The notes beneath the pieces are model-generated. The model worked only from the letters and a program-made list of their open reading frames with translations. It did not search any database and had not been told where the DNA came from. 64,000 nt of DNA from SZUA-430 sp040080835. Its GTDB lineage: Bacteria > Pseudomonadota > Alphaproteobacteria > Micropepsales > Micropepsaceae. The stretch lies in the NCBI GenBank assembly GCA_040080835.1, contig JBEBHP010000011.1, forward strand, positions 62,001 through 126,000. Direction: 5' to 3'. Below, piece after piece: positions 41,632-51,883 of this stretch. How positions within the stretch are numbered: the first letter of the stretch is position 1; each line of letters starts with the position of its first letter. The position numbers were made by a program, and so were the translations under genes.

Positions 41632-43179
41632 TCACTCCCACTCAATCGTCCCAGGCGGCTTGCTCGTCACGTCGTAGACCACCCGATTAATCCCCTTCAC
41701 CTCATTGATGATCCGGGTCGCGACGCGGCTGAGGAACGCATGCTCGAACGGATAGCTGTCCGCCGTCATGCCATCCGTGCTCGTCACAGCGCGCAGGGCG
41801 CAGACGTAGTCGTAGGTCCGCCCATCGCCCATCACGCCAACCGTGCGCACGGGCAGCAGCACGGCAAAGGCCTGCCAGATCTTGTCGTAGAGCCCCGCCT
41901 TGCGGATCTCGTCGAGATAGACGACGTCCGCCTTGCGCAGGATGTCGAGCTTCTCCTTCGTGATGTCGCCTGGAATGCGGATCGCAAGCCCTGGGCCCGG
42001 GAAGGGATGGCGGCCGACGAAGCTCGGCGGCAGGCCAAGCTCGCGGCCCAGCACGCGCACTTCATCCTTGAAGAGCTCGCGCAGCGGCTCGACCAGCTTC
42101 AGCTTCATGCGATCCGGCAGGCCGCCCACATTGTGGTGCGACTTGATCGTGACCGACGGCCCGCCCGTATAGGACACGCTCTCGATCACGTCGGGGTAAA
42201 GTGTCCCCTGCGCCAGGAACTCGACGTCGCCGACCTTGTGCGCTTCCTGGTCAAAGATCTCGATGAAGGCAGCGCCGATGCGCTTGCGTTTCGTCTCGGG
42301 GTCGCTCACGCCGGCCAGCCGCTCAAGGAACAACTTTTCGGCGTTCACGTGGACGAGCGGAATATTGTAGTGCTCGCGGAAGAGGCTCACCACCTCGTCG
42401 GCCTCGCCGTGCCGCATCATGCCGGTGTCGACAAAGATGCAGGTCAGCTGGTCGCCGATCGCCTCATGGATCAGCACGGCCGCAACCGATGAATCGACGC
42501 CGCCCGACAGGCCGCACACGACGCGGCCCTTGCCCACTTGCGCCTTGATGCGCTCGACCATCGTCCGGCGGAACGACTGCATCGTCCAGTCGGGCTTTAC
42601 GCCCGCTATGCCTTGCGTGAACTTCTTGAGCAGCGCAGACCCACGCGGCGTGTGCGCCACCTCGGGGTGGAACTGCACGCCGTAATATTTGCGCACCTCG
42701 TCTGCAATCGCGGCATAGGGCGCATTCTGGCTGACGGCGATGACCTTGAAGCCCTTGGGCAATGCGGTGACACGATCGCCGTGGCTCATCCAGACATCGT
42801 CCTTCGCGCCCTTGCCCCATATGCCGTCGAAGAACGGCGAGGTCTCTGTGACCTCGAGCGTCGCGCGCCCGAACTCGCGGTGGTGGCCGGCCTCGACCTT
42901 GCCGCCCAGCTGTTCGCACATCAGCTGCTCGCCATAGCAGATGCCAAGGACCGGCAGGTCCATCTCGAACACTGCCTGCGGCGCCCTTGGGCTGTCAGCC
43001 TCGGTCGTGCTTGCAGGCGATCCTGAAAGGATGATCGCGGCGGGACGCTGCTTGCGAAGGTATGCGTCCGCGGATTGAAAGGGCACGATTTCGCAATAGG
43101 TGCCTTGCTCGCGCAGGCGACGGGCAATGAGCTGCGTCACCTGCGAACCAAAATCTATGATCAGAACGGTTTGGGTCAT
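41632..43179 (-). CDS. guaA: GMP synthase (glutamine-hydrolysing)
   Basis: 515 residues, the normal length. The class-I glutamine amidotransferase domain carries the nucleophile Cys in GICYGEQLM and the His/Glu pair in FHPEVAHT. The ATP-pyrophosphatase P-loop is GLSGGVDSSV, and the C-terminal dimerisation domain ends TKPPGTIEWE, the invariant GuaA tail (SKPPATIEWE). It converts XMP, ATP and glutamine to GMP. It is a core gene and marks the right border of the accessory island. Confidence 0.98.
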   Translation of the reverse strand: MTQTVLIIDFGSQVTQLIARRLREQGTYCEIVPFQSADAYLRKQRPAAIILSGSPASTTEADSPRAPQAVFEMDLPVLGICYGEQLMCEQLGGKVEAGHHREFGRATLEVTETSPFFDGIWGKGAKDDVWMSHGDRVTALPKGFKVIAVSQNAPYAAIADEVRKYYGVQFHPEVAHTPRGSALLKKFTQGIAGVKPDWTMQSFRRTMVERIKAQVGKGRVVCGLSGGVDSSVAAVLIHEAIGDQLTCIFVDTGMMRHGEADEVVSLFREHYNIPLVHVNAEKLFLERLAGVSDPETKRKRIGAAFIEIFDQEAHKVGDVEFLAQGTLYPDVIESVSYTGGPSVTIKSHHNVGGLPDRMKLKLVEPLRELFKDEVRVLGRELGLPPSFVGRHPFPGPGLAIRIPGDITKEKLDILRKADVVYLDEIRKAGLYDKIWQAFAVLLPVRTVGVMGDGRTYDYVCALRAVTSTDGMTADSYPFEHAFLSRVATRIINEVKGINRVVYDVTSKPPGTIEWE

Positions 43180-43364
43180 GTGAGGCGGCGCAAGCTAAAC
43201 GCAGGCTTTCCCGCGGTAAAGACACAATGAGGGGTCATCCCCATGCGACAGTTCAACCTGTGGGGGACTTCTCCCCTGCACAATTCTGCCGCAACTAAGC
43301 CACGCTTGGCGGGCAGGCTCAGCCTCGTTAATGTCTCGCAACTCGCGCTCTACTGGGGAAATCA

Positions 43365-43949
43365 ATGACCAACTTTCAGGCCGTCCGCCTTTTCATGGCA
43401 CTCAGTGCCACGCTTTTCCTGTCCGGCTGTTTTGTAACATCCAGGCAAATTCCGGCAGGCCAGGGCCCGATCAACGATGATGCGATTGTCGGCGACTGGC
43501 GTGGCGTCGATGCCGACAACGGCAAGGAAGAAAGCGTGTTCGTGCATATCCAGAAGCCTGACGCTGCCAAGCCGTTGCGCGTCGTCTTCGTGGAAGAAAA
43601 AGACTACAACATCTACGAACTGACCACGACCCAGACCGGCGCGCACAAGGTGTTTTCGGCGAAGGTGCTCGGTCCGGAAAAAGCCGTTCAGGAATCCAAG
43701 GGTGGTTCGTTCCTCGGCTACTACGAAGTGAAGGGCAACGAGGCACGCTTCTGGCTTCTCGACGCCAACAAGGTCACGACGCTGATCAAGGCGGGCAAGG
43801 TCAAGGGCAATCCCGGCAAGTCCAAATACGATTTCGCCGAACTCACCGGCAATCCTGCCGAACTCGCAAGCTTCCTCGCATCAGACGACGGATGGAACGC
43901 GCGCGCTGATGATCCGGCAATCCTGCGCCGTATCACCACACTACACTGA
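43365..43949 (+). CDS. Lipoprotein, 194 aa
   Basis: Lipobox LSGC at residues 19-22 after a hydrophobic signal (VRLFMALSATLF). The mature part is a beta-rich domain with VGDWRGVDADNGKEESVFVH, EEKDYNIYELTTTQTGAHKV and a C-terminal SYDFAEL-type strand. The pattern resembles small lipoproteins of the lipocalin-like or META type but no family is certain. It precedes the DUF4139 gene by 28 bases on the same strand, so co-transcription is likely. Confidence 0.75.
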   Translation: MTNFQAVRLFMALSATLFLSGCFVTSRQIPAGQGPINDDAIVGDWRGVDADNGKEESVFVHIQKPDAAKPLRVVFVEEKDYNIYELTTTQTGAHKVFSAKVLGPEKAVQESKGGSFLGYYEVKGNEARFWLLDANKVTTLIKAGKVKGNPGKSKYDFAELTGNPAELASFLASDDGWNARADDPAILRRITTLH

Positions 43950-43976
43950 AGCAACAACAGGTTTGGGGGCCTGCCA

Positions 43977-46103
43977 ATGACCGACACAACGACACCGGAA
44001 CCAAAACACCGGAACGTGGGTAACACCGTACACGGCATTGGCATGTTGCTGGCGCTCACCGGCCTCGCGGCCCTCGGCCTCTTCGTCGTCAAGGAGCGCG
44101 CCAAGGGCACAGGCCCTGGCGCGCAAAAGGTCGAGGTCGCCGAAACCCACACCGTGTCAGGCCCGCCAGTGGTGCCTGCCCTCAAGCGCGTGATGCTGTC
44201 GACCGGCGGCGTCGGCTATTTCGAATACGAAGCCGAAGTCACAGGCACGGCCGAGCTGCTGATGCCCGTCCGCATGGACCAGGTCGATGACGTCCTGAAA
44301 AGCATCGTCGTGTTCGACGGCGCCGGCAACACAGGCTTTGTGCAGCTGCCCTCACGCGCGCCGTTGTCCGACATTTTCCGCGGCCTCCCCTTCGGTCCCA
44401 AGGCGCTTGATTCAAATGCCGAGCTGATCGAGGCCCTCAAGGGTTCGGAAGTCAGCGTCCGCGCCGAGAACAATTTCTCCGGTCGCATCGTCAGCATCAC
44501 CGAAGAAACGGCCCGCACTGACGAAAAGACATCGATCACGCGCCACCGCGTCGGCGTGATGACAGCAAATGGCCTCAAGCAGTTCGTGCTTGAGGACGCC
44601 ACTGCCATCACCTTCGCCGACCCCGTGCTGAACAAGCAAATCGACCAGGCGCTTGCCGCCATCGCCGAACACCGCGAAGGCCAGGGCCGCACGCTGCGCA
44701 TCCGCGCCAACGGCTCGGGCTTCCGGAAAGTGACAGTCGCTTATGTCGTGGAAACCCCGCTCTGGAAATCGTCCTATCGTGCAACCACGCTCGACGCCAA
44801 GACCGCGCGCATGCAGGGCTGGGCGATCCTCGAGAACGTCACCGGCAATGACTGGGTCGATGTCGACCTGACGGTTGTCACTGGCAGCCCCGTCACCTTC
44901 CGCCAGGCTCTCTACGCCACCTATTATGTCACCAGGCCGGAAGTGCCGGTCGAGATTCTCGGCCGCTTCCTGCCAAGGCCCGATGATGGCTCGATGCCGG
45001 TCTCCGCCGCCGAAGCCATGCCACCACCGCCTCCGCCGGCACCTGCGGCCCCCGCGATGAAGGCAAGCGGACGCGCCACCGCTGGTGTTGCCTCAAGCGA
45101 CGAGCCTGCCAAGCCCATCTCCGCCGAAGCCAAGGAAGGCGCAACGCAAGTCACCTTCCACATGCCTTTCACCGTCACCGTGATGAATGGCCAGTCGCTC
45201 GCCGTTCCGATCGTCGACAAGGTCGTGCCCGGCGAGCTCGTATCGGTCTACCAGCCCGACACCGATGCCCGTCATCCGCTGGCCGCACTGAAGCTTTCCA
45301 ACACCTCCGGCACCAGCCTGCCCGCAGGCGTGCTCACGCTCTACCGGCGCGACGCCGGTGGCACCGACTATGTCGGCGACGCGCAACTCTCGGCCATGCC
45401 CGATGCCGAATCCCGCATGCTGGGCTTTGCCCTTGACCAGAAAGTCCTGATCGACCGCGAAGACAAGGTTGAGCAAACCATCTCCAAGGCCACGATGGCC
45501 AACGGCATCTTCAAGGCTTCCATCGTCGACCAGCGCACCACCGTTTACACGCTGAAAGGCGCAGCCAAGGAAGACCGTCACATCATCATCGAGCACCCGC
45601 GCCAGCCAGGCTGGGAACTCGTGACACCTGACCCCAAGTCCGCCGAGATGACCGACATCGCGTTCCGCGTGCCGGTCGACCTCAAGGCAGGCGCCGTGCT
45701 CAAGCAGACGATCACGACGCAATGGGCCCGCCTCGAAGAACAGGCGATGATCGACCTCGACGTCGATGTCGTGCTCGCTTATGCCGGCAACCAGAACCTG
45801 ACGCCGGCCCAGCGAAACGCGTTCAACCGGATTGCCGAGATCAAGCGCACGATCGCATCGCTCGAGTCCCAGGTCGAAACCGAAACCAGCGCCCGCGACC
45901 GCGTGTACGAGGAACAGAACCGCATCCGCGAAAACATCAAGGCCGTGCCGCCCGGCAGCGACCTGCAAGGCCGCTACCTGCGCTCGATGGGCCAGCTTGA
46001 AGACGAAGCTGAAACCCACAAGAAGAATATCGACAAGCTCGAGCAGCAGCAGGCGGCCGAACAGCAGAAACTTGCGGATTACGTGGCAGGCTTGCAGCTA
46101 TAG
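43977..46103 (+). CDS. DUF4139-like membrane-anchored protein
   Basis: 708 residues. A single membrane span (residues 20-40, GMLLALTGLAALGLFVV) is followed by a periplasmic region. LSTGGVGYFEYEAEV and MRMDQVDDVLKS-type phrases near residue 70-105 and the central KSSYRATTLDAKTARMQGWA match the DUF4139 (mucoidy-inhibitor-like) proteins. The middle has a Pro-rich linker (AEAMPPPPPPAPAAPAM). The C-terminal 80 residues form a predicted coiled coil (IAEIKRTIASLESQVETETS). Function unknown; an envelope role is likely. Confidence 0.8.
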   Translation: MTDTTTPEPKHRNVGNTVHGIGMLLALTGLAALGLFVVKERAKGTGPGAQKVEVAETHTVSGPPVVPALKRVMLSTGGVGYFEYEAEVTGTAELLMPVRMDQVDDVLKSIVVFDGAGNTGFVQLPSRAPLSDIFRGLPFGPKALDSNAELIEALKGSEVSVRAENNFSGRIVSITEETARTDEKTSITRHRVGVMTANGLKQFVLEDATAITFADPVLNKQIDQALAAIAEHREGQGRTLRIRANGSGFRKVTVAYVVETPLWKSSYRATTLDAKTARMQGWAILENVTGNDWVDVDLTVVTGSPVTFRQALYATYYVTRPEVPVEILGRFLPRPDDGSMPVSAAEAMPPPPPPAPAAPAMKASGRATAGVASSDEPAKPISAEAKEGATQVTFHMPFTVTVMNGQSLAVPIVDKVVPGELVSVYQPDTDARHPLAALKLSNTSGTSLPAGVLTLYRRDAGGTDYVGDAQLSAMPDAESRMLGFALDQKVLIDREDKVEQTISKATMANGIFKASIVDQRTTVYTLKGAAKEDRHIIIEHPRQPGWELVTPDPKSAEMTDIAFRVPVDLKAGAVLKQTITTQWARLEEQAMIDLDVDVVLAYAGNQNLTPAQRNAFNRIAEIKRTIASLESQVETETSARDRVYEEQNRIRENIKAVPPGSDLQGRYLRSMGQLEDEAETHKKNIDKLEQQQAAEQQKLADYVAGLQL

Positions 46104-46175
46104 ACGCTGCAACGCCGCCAAAGCCCCGTAAGATCAGCGTGAAAGTCCATATTCGCCACCACGAAAGGAAACGCG

Positions 46176-47729
46176 ATGACGCGTAGCCATGCGCTTCTCT
46201 CCGTTGCAGGAGCTCTCTTCTCCCTGACCACACTGGCCGTTGCCACGCATGCCGGCGACCGGCTCCCGCAGGCAAACGACCCGTACTACACGGACTCGGA
46301 GGACCAGCTCGAGGCGTCGCTGCGCCTGAAGCCAAACACCGGCCGCGCGAAGAACGTCATTCTGTTCATCGGTGACGGCATGGGCATCACTACCGTGACC
46401 GCCTCGCGCATCTATCAGGGCCAGAAGGCCAAACGCGACGGCGTCTCGAACAAGCTCGTCTTTGAATCCCTGCCCTACTCGGCCTTCTCGCGAACTTATT
46501 CGCATGATTCCCAGGTCACGGACTCCGCACCTTCGGCCGCCGCCATGACAACTGGCGTGAAGTCACGCAACGGCACGCTGGGTGAAGACCTGAATGTCCC
46601 CGAAAATGACTGCGCCGCGGGCCTGAAGCACCAGGTGACCACCATCGCCGAACTCGCCGAACAGGCCGGGATGGCAACAGGTGCCGTGACCACGACCCGC
46701 GTCACGCACGCAACGCCGGCAGCAACCTATGCCCACACCGCAGGACGCGACTGGGAAAGCGACGCTGACATGCCCGACGACGCCATCAAGGCCGGCTGCA
46801 TCGACATCGCCCGCCAGCTCGTCGAAATGAAATATGGCGACGGCCTCGACGTTGTCATGGGCGGCGGTCGCGACCGCTTCTTTCCGGTCGAACTGACCGA
46901 CCCGGAATATCCCGAAAAGAAAGGAATGCGGAAAGACAGGAAGAACCTCGTTGAGGACTGGCTCGCGCGCTACAGCGGCAACGGCACCTTCGTGTGGAAC
47001 CGTCAGGGCTTTAATGCCGTTGATCCCGCAAAGACCGGACATCTCCTCGCACTGTTCGAGCCCAGCCACATGCAGTTCGAAGCCGACCACGCCAAGGACA
47101 AGGCCGGTGAACCCTCTCTTGCTGAAATGACCGCCAAGGCCATCGACATCCTCAAGCGCAACAGGAACGGTTATTTCCTGATGGTCGAAGGTGGCCGCAT
47201 CGATCACGCCCATCACGCAGGCAACGCGGCCCGCGCGCTGGAAGACACGGTCGCCTTCGACAACGCCGTGAAGACAGCACTTGCTTCCACCAGCGAAGCC
47301 GACACGCTTGTAATCGTCACCGCGGACCACAGCCACGTGCTGACCATGTCGGGCTATCCGTCGCGCAACAATCCGATCCTGGGCAAGGTCGATACCGACA
47401 AGGGATCCGACGCGAAACCCTACACCACGCTCTCCTATGCAAACGGTCCGGGTGCCACGGTCGATGGCAAGCCGCGCGATGACCTGTCAGACGACGACAC
47501 CACAGCGCAGGACTTCAAGCAGCAGTCGCTCGTGCCCCTGAAGGCCGAGACCCACGGCGGCGAGGATGTCCCCATCTACGCGATGGGTCCGTGGGCCCAC
47601 CTGTTCCACGGCACGGTCGATCAGCAATACATCTTCCATGTGATGAACTACGCAACACAGCTGTCGCAACGGGTTGGAAAACCTGCACCCGCGCCTGTCG
47701 TGAAGAAGTCTCGCAGGAAGCGGCATTAG
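46176..47729 (+). CDS. phoA: Alkaline phosphatase (PhoA family)
   Basis: 517 residues. Signal peptide ending in VATHAGD, then the PhoA hallmark IGDGMGITTVTASRI, the nucleophile Ser in VTDSAPSAAAMTTGVK, and metal ligands in GGRIDHAHHAGN and TADHSH, with the late His in HGGEDVPIYA. It hydrolyses phosphomonoesters in the periplasm. It lacks a visible pho box in the 72-base gap upstream. A basic tail (VVKKSRRKRH) follows the last domain. Confidence 0.93.
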   Translation: MTRSHALLSVAGALFSLTTLAVATHAGDRLPQANDPYYTDSEDQLEASLRLKPNTGRAKNVILFIGDGMGITTVTASRIYQGQKAKRDGVSNKLVFESLPYSAFSRTYSHDSQVTDSAPSAAAMTTGVKSRNGTLGEDLNVPENDCAAGLKHQVTTIAELAEQAGMATGAVTTTRVTHATPAATYAHTAGRDWESDADMPDDAIKAGCIDIARQLVEMKYGDGLDVVMGGGRDRFFPVELTDPEYPEKKGMRKDRKNLVEDWLARYSGNGTFVWNRQGFNAVDPAKTGHLLALFEPSHMQFEADHAKDKAGEPSLAEMTAKAIDILKRNRNGYFLMVEGGRIDHAHHAGNAARALEDTVAFDNAVKTALASTSEADTLVIVTADHSHVLTMSGYPSRNNPILGKVDTDKGSDAKPYTTLSYANGPGATVDGKPRDDLSDDDTTAQDFKQQSLVPLKAETHGGEDVPIYAMGPWAHLFHGTVDQQYIFHVMNYATQLSQRVGKPAPAPVVKKSRRKRH

Positions 47730-47733
47730 TCGC

Positions 47734-48981
47734 TCACGAAGCTTTTTGAAACAGGCGCTGGGCCGCGAACGCCATGCGTTCAAACGCGTGCCCCTGCTGT
47801 CGGCTGCCACCCGCAAGATGCAGACGTGGCAGTACCGCTGCAATCCGGGCTGCACCCAGGTCTGCATTGCCGCCGGCACACGCAACAAGGCCACGGGCCG
47901 CAGGCACGACAACACTGTCCCAGAGACCCGAATTGTCCTGTTCTCCCTTGCGCTCCATTGAACCAAGCAACGCTTGGCATGCCTGAGCTCGTCCACCGCG
48001 CGCCAGCGCGTAGACGAAGTGCAGGTCGTTCATCGGCAGGATATGTTCATGCCAGCGTGCTTCAATCCCCTCGGAAATCGCCAGCCAGCGATCTCCAGCA
48101 TGATGTCCCTCAAGCTCAAGTCGCCACAGAAACGAAATGGTTTCAATATGTTGGCGTGCAGAACCGGGACACACACCGGCGATCTGGCTGTCAAATATCC
48201 GCAGTGCCTGCGAAACATTTCCTTCCAGCAGATGAAACAGCGCCAGATGCGCATGCAGGTGTCGTCGCATGTCGACGTTCAGTGTGAGCCAGTCGGGTCG
48301 ACAGCCCGTCATGAACCTCGCACCCTCGGCCATCAAACCTCGCGCATAAAAAACCCGGGCCATTGCAAGCTGCGCCCACGGATCAGACCGGCTCAGTTCA
48401 AGGCCACGCCGTGCCGCACGCTCGGCCTCCGCAACCCTTCCGGCTTGCTCGAGCGCGAGCGCATGAATGCCCCAGGCGAAGGCGCACCTGTCACTGGCAG
48501 CAACCAGCGTCTCGCCGACGAGATGCATGCATTGTGCGTCGCCTAGATTGTACGCGAGTTGGTACGCCCACAGTGCACCGGTCACATCGCCAGGCCATTG
48601 CGTCAGCAACGCGACAAGCCTCATCAGCCCCGAGCGACTCTCGCCGCGCCACCAGTCGTAAATGGCTGACCCAAAGAGCTTCTCGCGCTCGTTGGCGTAC
48701 CTGACGCAAGCACGCGCCCGAAGCACGTATTTGCGCGCAGCCTTGAACCCTCGAGACGACCCGCGCGCCAGAAGCAACGCCGCAGCGTGGGCATTCACTA
48801 CACAAGCCTCGGCATCAGCATCCGCGGCGTCCAGGATCACCCGAACGCCCGAGCTTTGCGCAAGCAGTCCGTGCGCGTAGTCATTAAATAGCTTCAGCGA
48901 TCCAGAGTCCTCGATTGTTACCTCAAGGCCAAAACAGTCGGTTATCCTAGGAGCAGATGAGCCGAAAACGGCGGATTTCAT
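47734..48981 (-). CDS. TTC38-like tetratricopeptide-repeat protein
   Basis: 415 residues. The sequence follows the TTC38 family throughout: a central WGIHALALEQAGRVAEAE, SDPWAQLAMARVFYARGLMA, HLHAHLALFHLLEGNVSQAL, and LPMNDLHFVYALARGGRAQA. These are TPR-like helical hairpins in a protein mostly known from eukaryotes and proteobacteria, function unknown. No signal peptide. It is convergent with phoA (stops 4 bases apart) and divergent from the sigma factor gene. Confidence 0.85.
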   Translation of the reverse strand: MKSAVFGSSAPRITDCFGLEVTIEDSGSLKLFNDYAHGLLAQSSGVRVILDAADADAEACVVNAHAAALLLARGSSRGFKAARKYVLRARACVRYANEREKLFGSAIYDWWRGESRSGLMRLVALLTQWPGDVTGALWAYQLAYNLGDAQCMHLVGETLVAASDRCAFAWGIHALALEQAGRVAEAERAARRGLELSRSDPWAQLAMARVFYARGLMAEGARFMTGCRPDWLTLNVDMRRHLHAHLALFHLLEGNVSQALRIFDSQIAGVCPGSARQHIETISFLWRLELEGHHAGDRWLAISEGIEARWHEHILPMNDLHFVYALARGGRAQACQALLGSMERKGEQDNSGLWDSVVVPAARGLVACAGGNADLGAARIAAVLPRLHLAGGSRQQGHAFERMAFAAQRLFQKAS

Positions 48982-49199
48982 CGAAATGGCTCCCTGATTG
49001 GCGCGCCTGTCGATGTGTTCGCCACAGGGCCTTCCAAAGTTTCGCGTTCAAGGACTCGTGATCGATGGAAACTTACTGGGTACCGCTGGCGAACAAGTCC
49101 CGAGACCCTGCAACCTTTCGCAAGCTGGCAAGACGTCTGATCGTGTTCGTGACACCCGCAATTGTTGGATCAACCTCTATTGACGCCCCGGCCCCAATC

Positions 49200-49838
49200 A
49201 TGAAATTGGGATCGACATTCAATACGCGTCCAGGCGATCAAAAAAGGTTCATTCCCGCATTGACGGAACCGTCAACCGAAGAATCGCAGGCCCAGCGATG
49301 GCAGCGCCTCATGAAAGCAGCGCAGGCCGCAGAGCCTCGCGCCTATGCTGAATTTCTGCGCGAGGCGACCAGCTTCATCCGGGTGATTGCGCGCCGCTAT
49401 CACAATGACGCGTCAGCCATCGAAGACGTTGTGCAGGAAACCCTCATCGCCGTGCATCGCATGCGTCACACCTATGAGCCCGGGCGTCCCGTTGAACCCT
49501 GGATGGCAGCCATCACCAGGGCACGGGCAATCGATGCCCTCAGGTCCCGCTATCGCCGTGCAAAGATTGAAACGGCCCTTCCCGGCGATGCAGTCAACGA
49601 GGTCGCGGACAGCAGGGCGTCAACCGAGTCCGATCTCGTTTCCCAGTCCACAATCGGAACGGCGCTGGCTTCGCTGACGCCCGCACAACGGTCCGCAGTC
49701 CAACTGCTAAAGATCGAAGAACTTTCCTTGAATGAGGCTTCAAGCGTGAGCGGACTGTCCGTGCAGGCGCTGAAGTCCTCACTGCATCGTGCCATGCAGT
49801 CCCTGCGCGCCAACCTGTTGGGTAATGACGATGCGTAA
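49200..49838 (+). CDS. ECF-type sigma factor
   Basis: About 212 residues from ATG 49200. Region 2 is readable (DVVQETLIAVHRMR, then EPWMAAITRARAIDALRS) and region 4 carries ALASLTPAQRSAVQLLKIEE and SVSGLSVQALKSSLHRAMQ. The N-terminal part is long; a TTG at 49260 preceded by AAAAAGG gives a more typical length, and ATG 49065 is possible. The start is therefore unsure. It overlaps the NrsF gene, its presumed anti-sigma partner, by 14 bases. Confidence 0.85.
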   Translation: MKLGSTFNTRPGDQKRFIPALTEPSTEESQAQRWQRLMKAAQAAEPRAYAEFLREATSFIRVIARRYHNDASAIEDVVQETLIAVHRMRHTYEPGRPVEPWMAAITRARAIDALRSRYRRAKIETALPGDAVNEVADSRASTESDLVSQSTIGTALASLTPAQRSAVQLLKIEELSLNEASSVSGLSVQALKSSLHRAMQSLRANLLGNDDA

Positions 49839-50478
49839 ATCAACCGACAAGCTCATCGAACACCTTTCCGGGACAGCAACACCCGTGAAACCACTGCTGC
49901 CGCCGTCGATACGCGCCCTCATGGTACTGCTGCCGACACTCTTCGTCATGGCGCTGGTAGCCTGGAAAATGGGAAACCTGCAACTCGTGCTGCCCGCGTT
50001 CGCCAACCCGCCGTTCGCGATCGCGTTTTTTGCTTCCCTGGCGACGGGAATACTCTCCGTCCTGGCTGCGCTCAACATCTCCATTCCTGGCCGGTCGGAC
50101 GTCTGGGGATGGATCCCCGTGATCCCTGCGATCGCATGGGTTGGTGCCGGTGTTTGGGAATGCGCCGTCTATGTCCAGCAGGCTGGCGTGCACGACTACA
50201 ATGTCTTTGCAAGTGCCGACTGTTTTGCATTCATCGTGATGACCGGAACTGTCGTTGCCATGACACTTTATTACATGTTGAGAAATTCGGTCTCGACGGA
50301 TCTTTTCGCAATTACCGCCTTGGGCGGACTGGGAGCGGCAACGCTTGCCAATGCGTTGCTCACTTTCTTCCATCCGCCAGGCACAAACCCCGTTGATTTC
50401 CTGACCCACCTCACGGCGGTCACGGGCCTGATCGCCTACATGGCGACATTGGGAAGGTCCGCACTGGGCGAAACCTAG
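49825..50478 (+). CDS. NrsF/DUF1109 anti-sigma factor
   Basis: About 217 residues, six membrane spans. N-terminal MTMRKSTDKLIEHLSG is the cytoplasmic helix characteristic of NrsF, followed by a conserved LPPSIRALMVLLPTLFVM-type first span. NrsF proteins hold ECF sigma factors at the membrane and release them under metal or oxidative stress (studied in Caulobacter). Start ATG 49825 or 49831. It is convergent with the PLP enzyme gene (stops overlapping by 4 bases). Confidence 0.9.
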   Translation: MTMRKSTDKLIEHLSGTATPVKPLLPPSIRALMVLLPTLFVMALVAWKMGNLQLVLPAFANPPFAIAFFASLATGILSVLAALNISIPGRSDVWGWIPVIPAIAWVGAGVWECAVYVQQAGVHDYNVFASADCFAFIVMTGTVVAMTLYYMLRNSVSTDLFAITALGGLGAATLANALLTFFHPPGTNPVDFLTHLTAVTGLIAYMATLGRSALGET

Positions 50479-51743
50479 CCAAGCGCATTCTGCAAGTCAG
50501 CGACCAGATCATCCGGATGCTCGACGCCAATTGAAATGCGTATGAGCCCATCCGGAATGCCCAGTCGCAGGCGGTCCGCCGCCGTGAAGCTCGAATGCAT
50601 TGTTGTGGCCGGATGGCAGGCAAGGCTCTCTGTCCCGCCAAGGCTGACCGCCAGCTTGACGATTTGTAGCGCGTCGAGCACACGAAATGCCTCAACCGTT
50701 CCGCCTTTCACGACAAAGCTGAATGTCGAACCGGCACCCGTGCATTGTTTGTCATAGATCTCGCGCTGCAGGTTTCCCTTCGGCCAGAGACCGGGATAGT
50801 TCACGCTTTCAACTTTTGGGTGGGATTGCAGGAACTCGGCCACCGCACTCGCATTGTCGGCCGCCTTGTTCATGCGCAGCGCAACTGTCTCAAGCGAACG
50901 TGTCACCATCCAGCATGAATTCGGATCAAGCTGACACCCCAGCCAGCCCCGCAAGGTACGGATGGTGTTGATCGCTTTCTCTTCTCCTGTAATCGCGCCG
51001 GCGACGAGATCGCTGTGACCCGCAACGTACTTCGTCAGCGAATACATGTTCAGATCCGCACCGTGCTTGAGCGGATTCTGGAACACAGGCCCCAACATCG
51101 TATTGTCGACGACAAGGATCGGCTTCATGCCGGTCTGCTTCTCGAGTTCCCCCGCCACCTGGGCCAGGGCAGCAATGTCGCAAAGCTTGTTTGATGGGTT
51201 GGCCGGCGTTTCGGCGAGCAGCATCTTGATGCGCTCTGTCCCCTTCACCGCCGCGCGGATGCTCGCAACCGATGAGGCATCTTCGATGGCAATCCACTTG
51301 ACGCCAAACTCGGTCAGGAAGCGTTCGATCACCGACGCCGTCGCGCCGTAGAGCGGCTTTGTGAAAGCCACGCAGTCGCCTGGCCTCAGAAACGCCATCA
51401 GCGTTGTCGTGATCGCGGCCATGCCGGACGAAAAGACAAGCGCATCCTCCGCATCATCAAATAGTGCCATGCGGTCCTCAAGCATTTCCAGGTTGGGATT
51501 GTTGTAGCGGGAATAGACAAGTCCGCCCGACTGTCCCTCGGGCGCCGCCCTTCGGTTGCCGATGACGTCGAACAGGATCTTGCCCTCTTCCGCGCTGCGG
51601 AACAAAAACGTCGAGGTCAAAAAGATAGGCGGCTTGATGGCGCCTTCCGACAGCATCGGGTCATATCCATAGGACAGCATCTGCGTTTCCGTATGCAGCG
51701 GTCGTCCGGCAATGGTGCGCTTGTGATAGCGGGTCGTCTTCAT
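50475..51743 (-). CDS. Cys/Met-metabolism PLP enzyme (cystathionine gamma-synthase/lyase family)
   Basis: 422 residues. Family signs: SGMAAITTTLMAFLRPGDCV, LYGATASVIERFL, VDNTMLGPVFQNPLKHGADL and the PLP lysine in MYSLTKYVAGHSDLVAG. The opening YGYDPMLSEGAIKPPIFLTS is typical of the branch annotated as cystathionine gamma-synthase-like or methionine gamma-lyase-like enzymes. Substrate cannot be fixed from sequence alone. Expected homotetramer in the cytoplasm. Confidence 0.9.
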   Translation of the reverse strand: MKTTRYHKRTIAGRPLHTETQMLSYGYDPMLSEGAIKPPIFLTSTFLFRSAEEGKILFDVIGNRRAAPEGQSGGLVYSRYNNPNLEMLEDRMALFDDAEDALVFSSGMAAITTTLMAFLRPGDCVAFTKPLYGATASVIERFLTEFGVKWIAIEDASSVASIRAAVKGTERIKMLLAETPANPSNKLCDIAALAQVAGELEKQTGMKPILVVDNTMLGPVFQNPLKHGADLNMYSLTKYVAGHSDLVAGAITGEEKAINTIRTLRGWLGCQLDPNSCWMVTRSLETVALRMNKAADNASAVAEFLQSHPKVESVNYPGLWPKGNLQREIYDKQCTGAGSTFSFVVKGGTVEAFRVLDALQIVKLAVSLGGTESLACHPATTMHSSFTAADRLRLGIPDGLIRISIGVEHPDDLVADLQNALG

Positions 51744-51883
51744 GAATCAAAAGTCCTGTTCACGCCGGAAGGCACGTCGCCTGCCAGACTCTGCGCGTAA
51801 TCTAGCCCGCGGCGTACAAAAGCGCCCGCTCGAACCGTTTCAAAGATTCAGCCTATTCAGCAATCTTTCGCCACTCCCGGAAC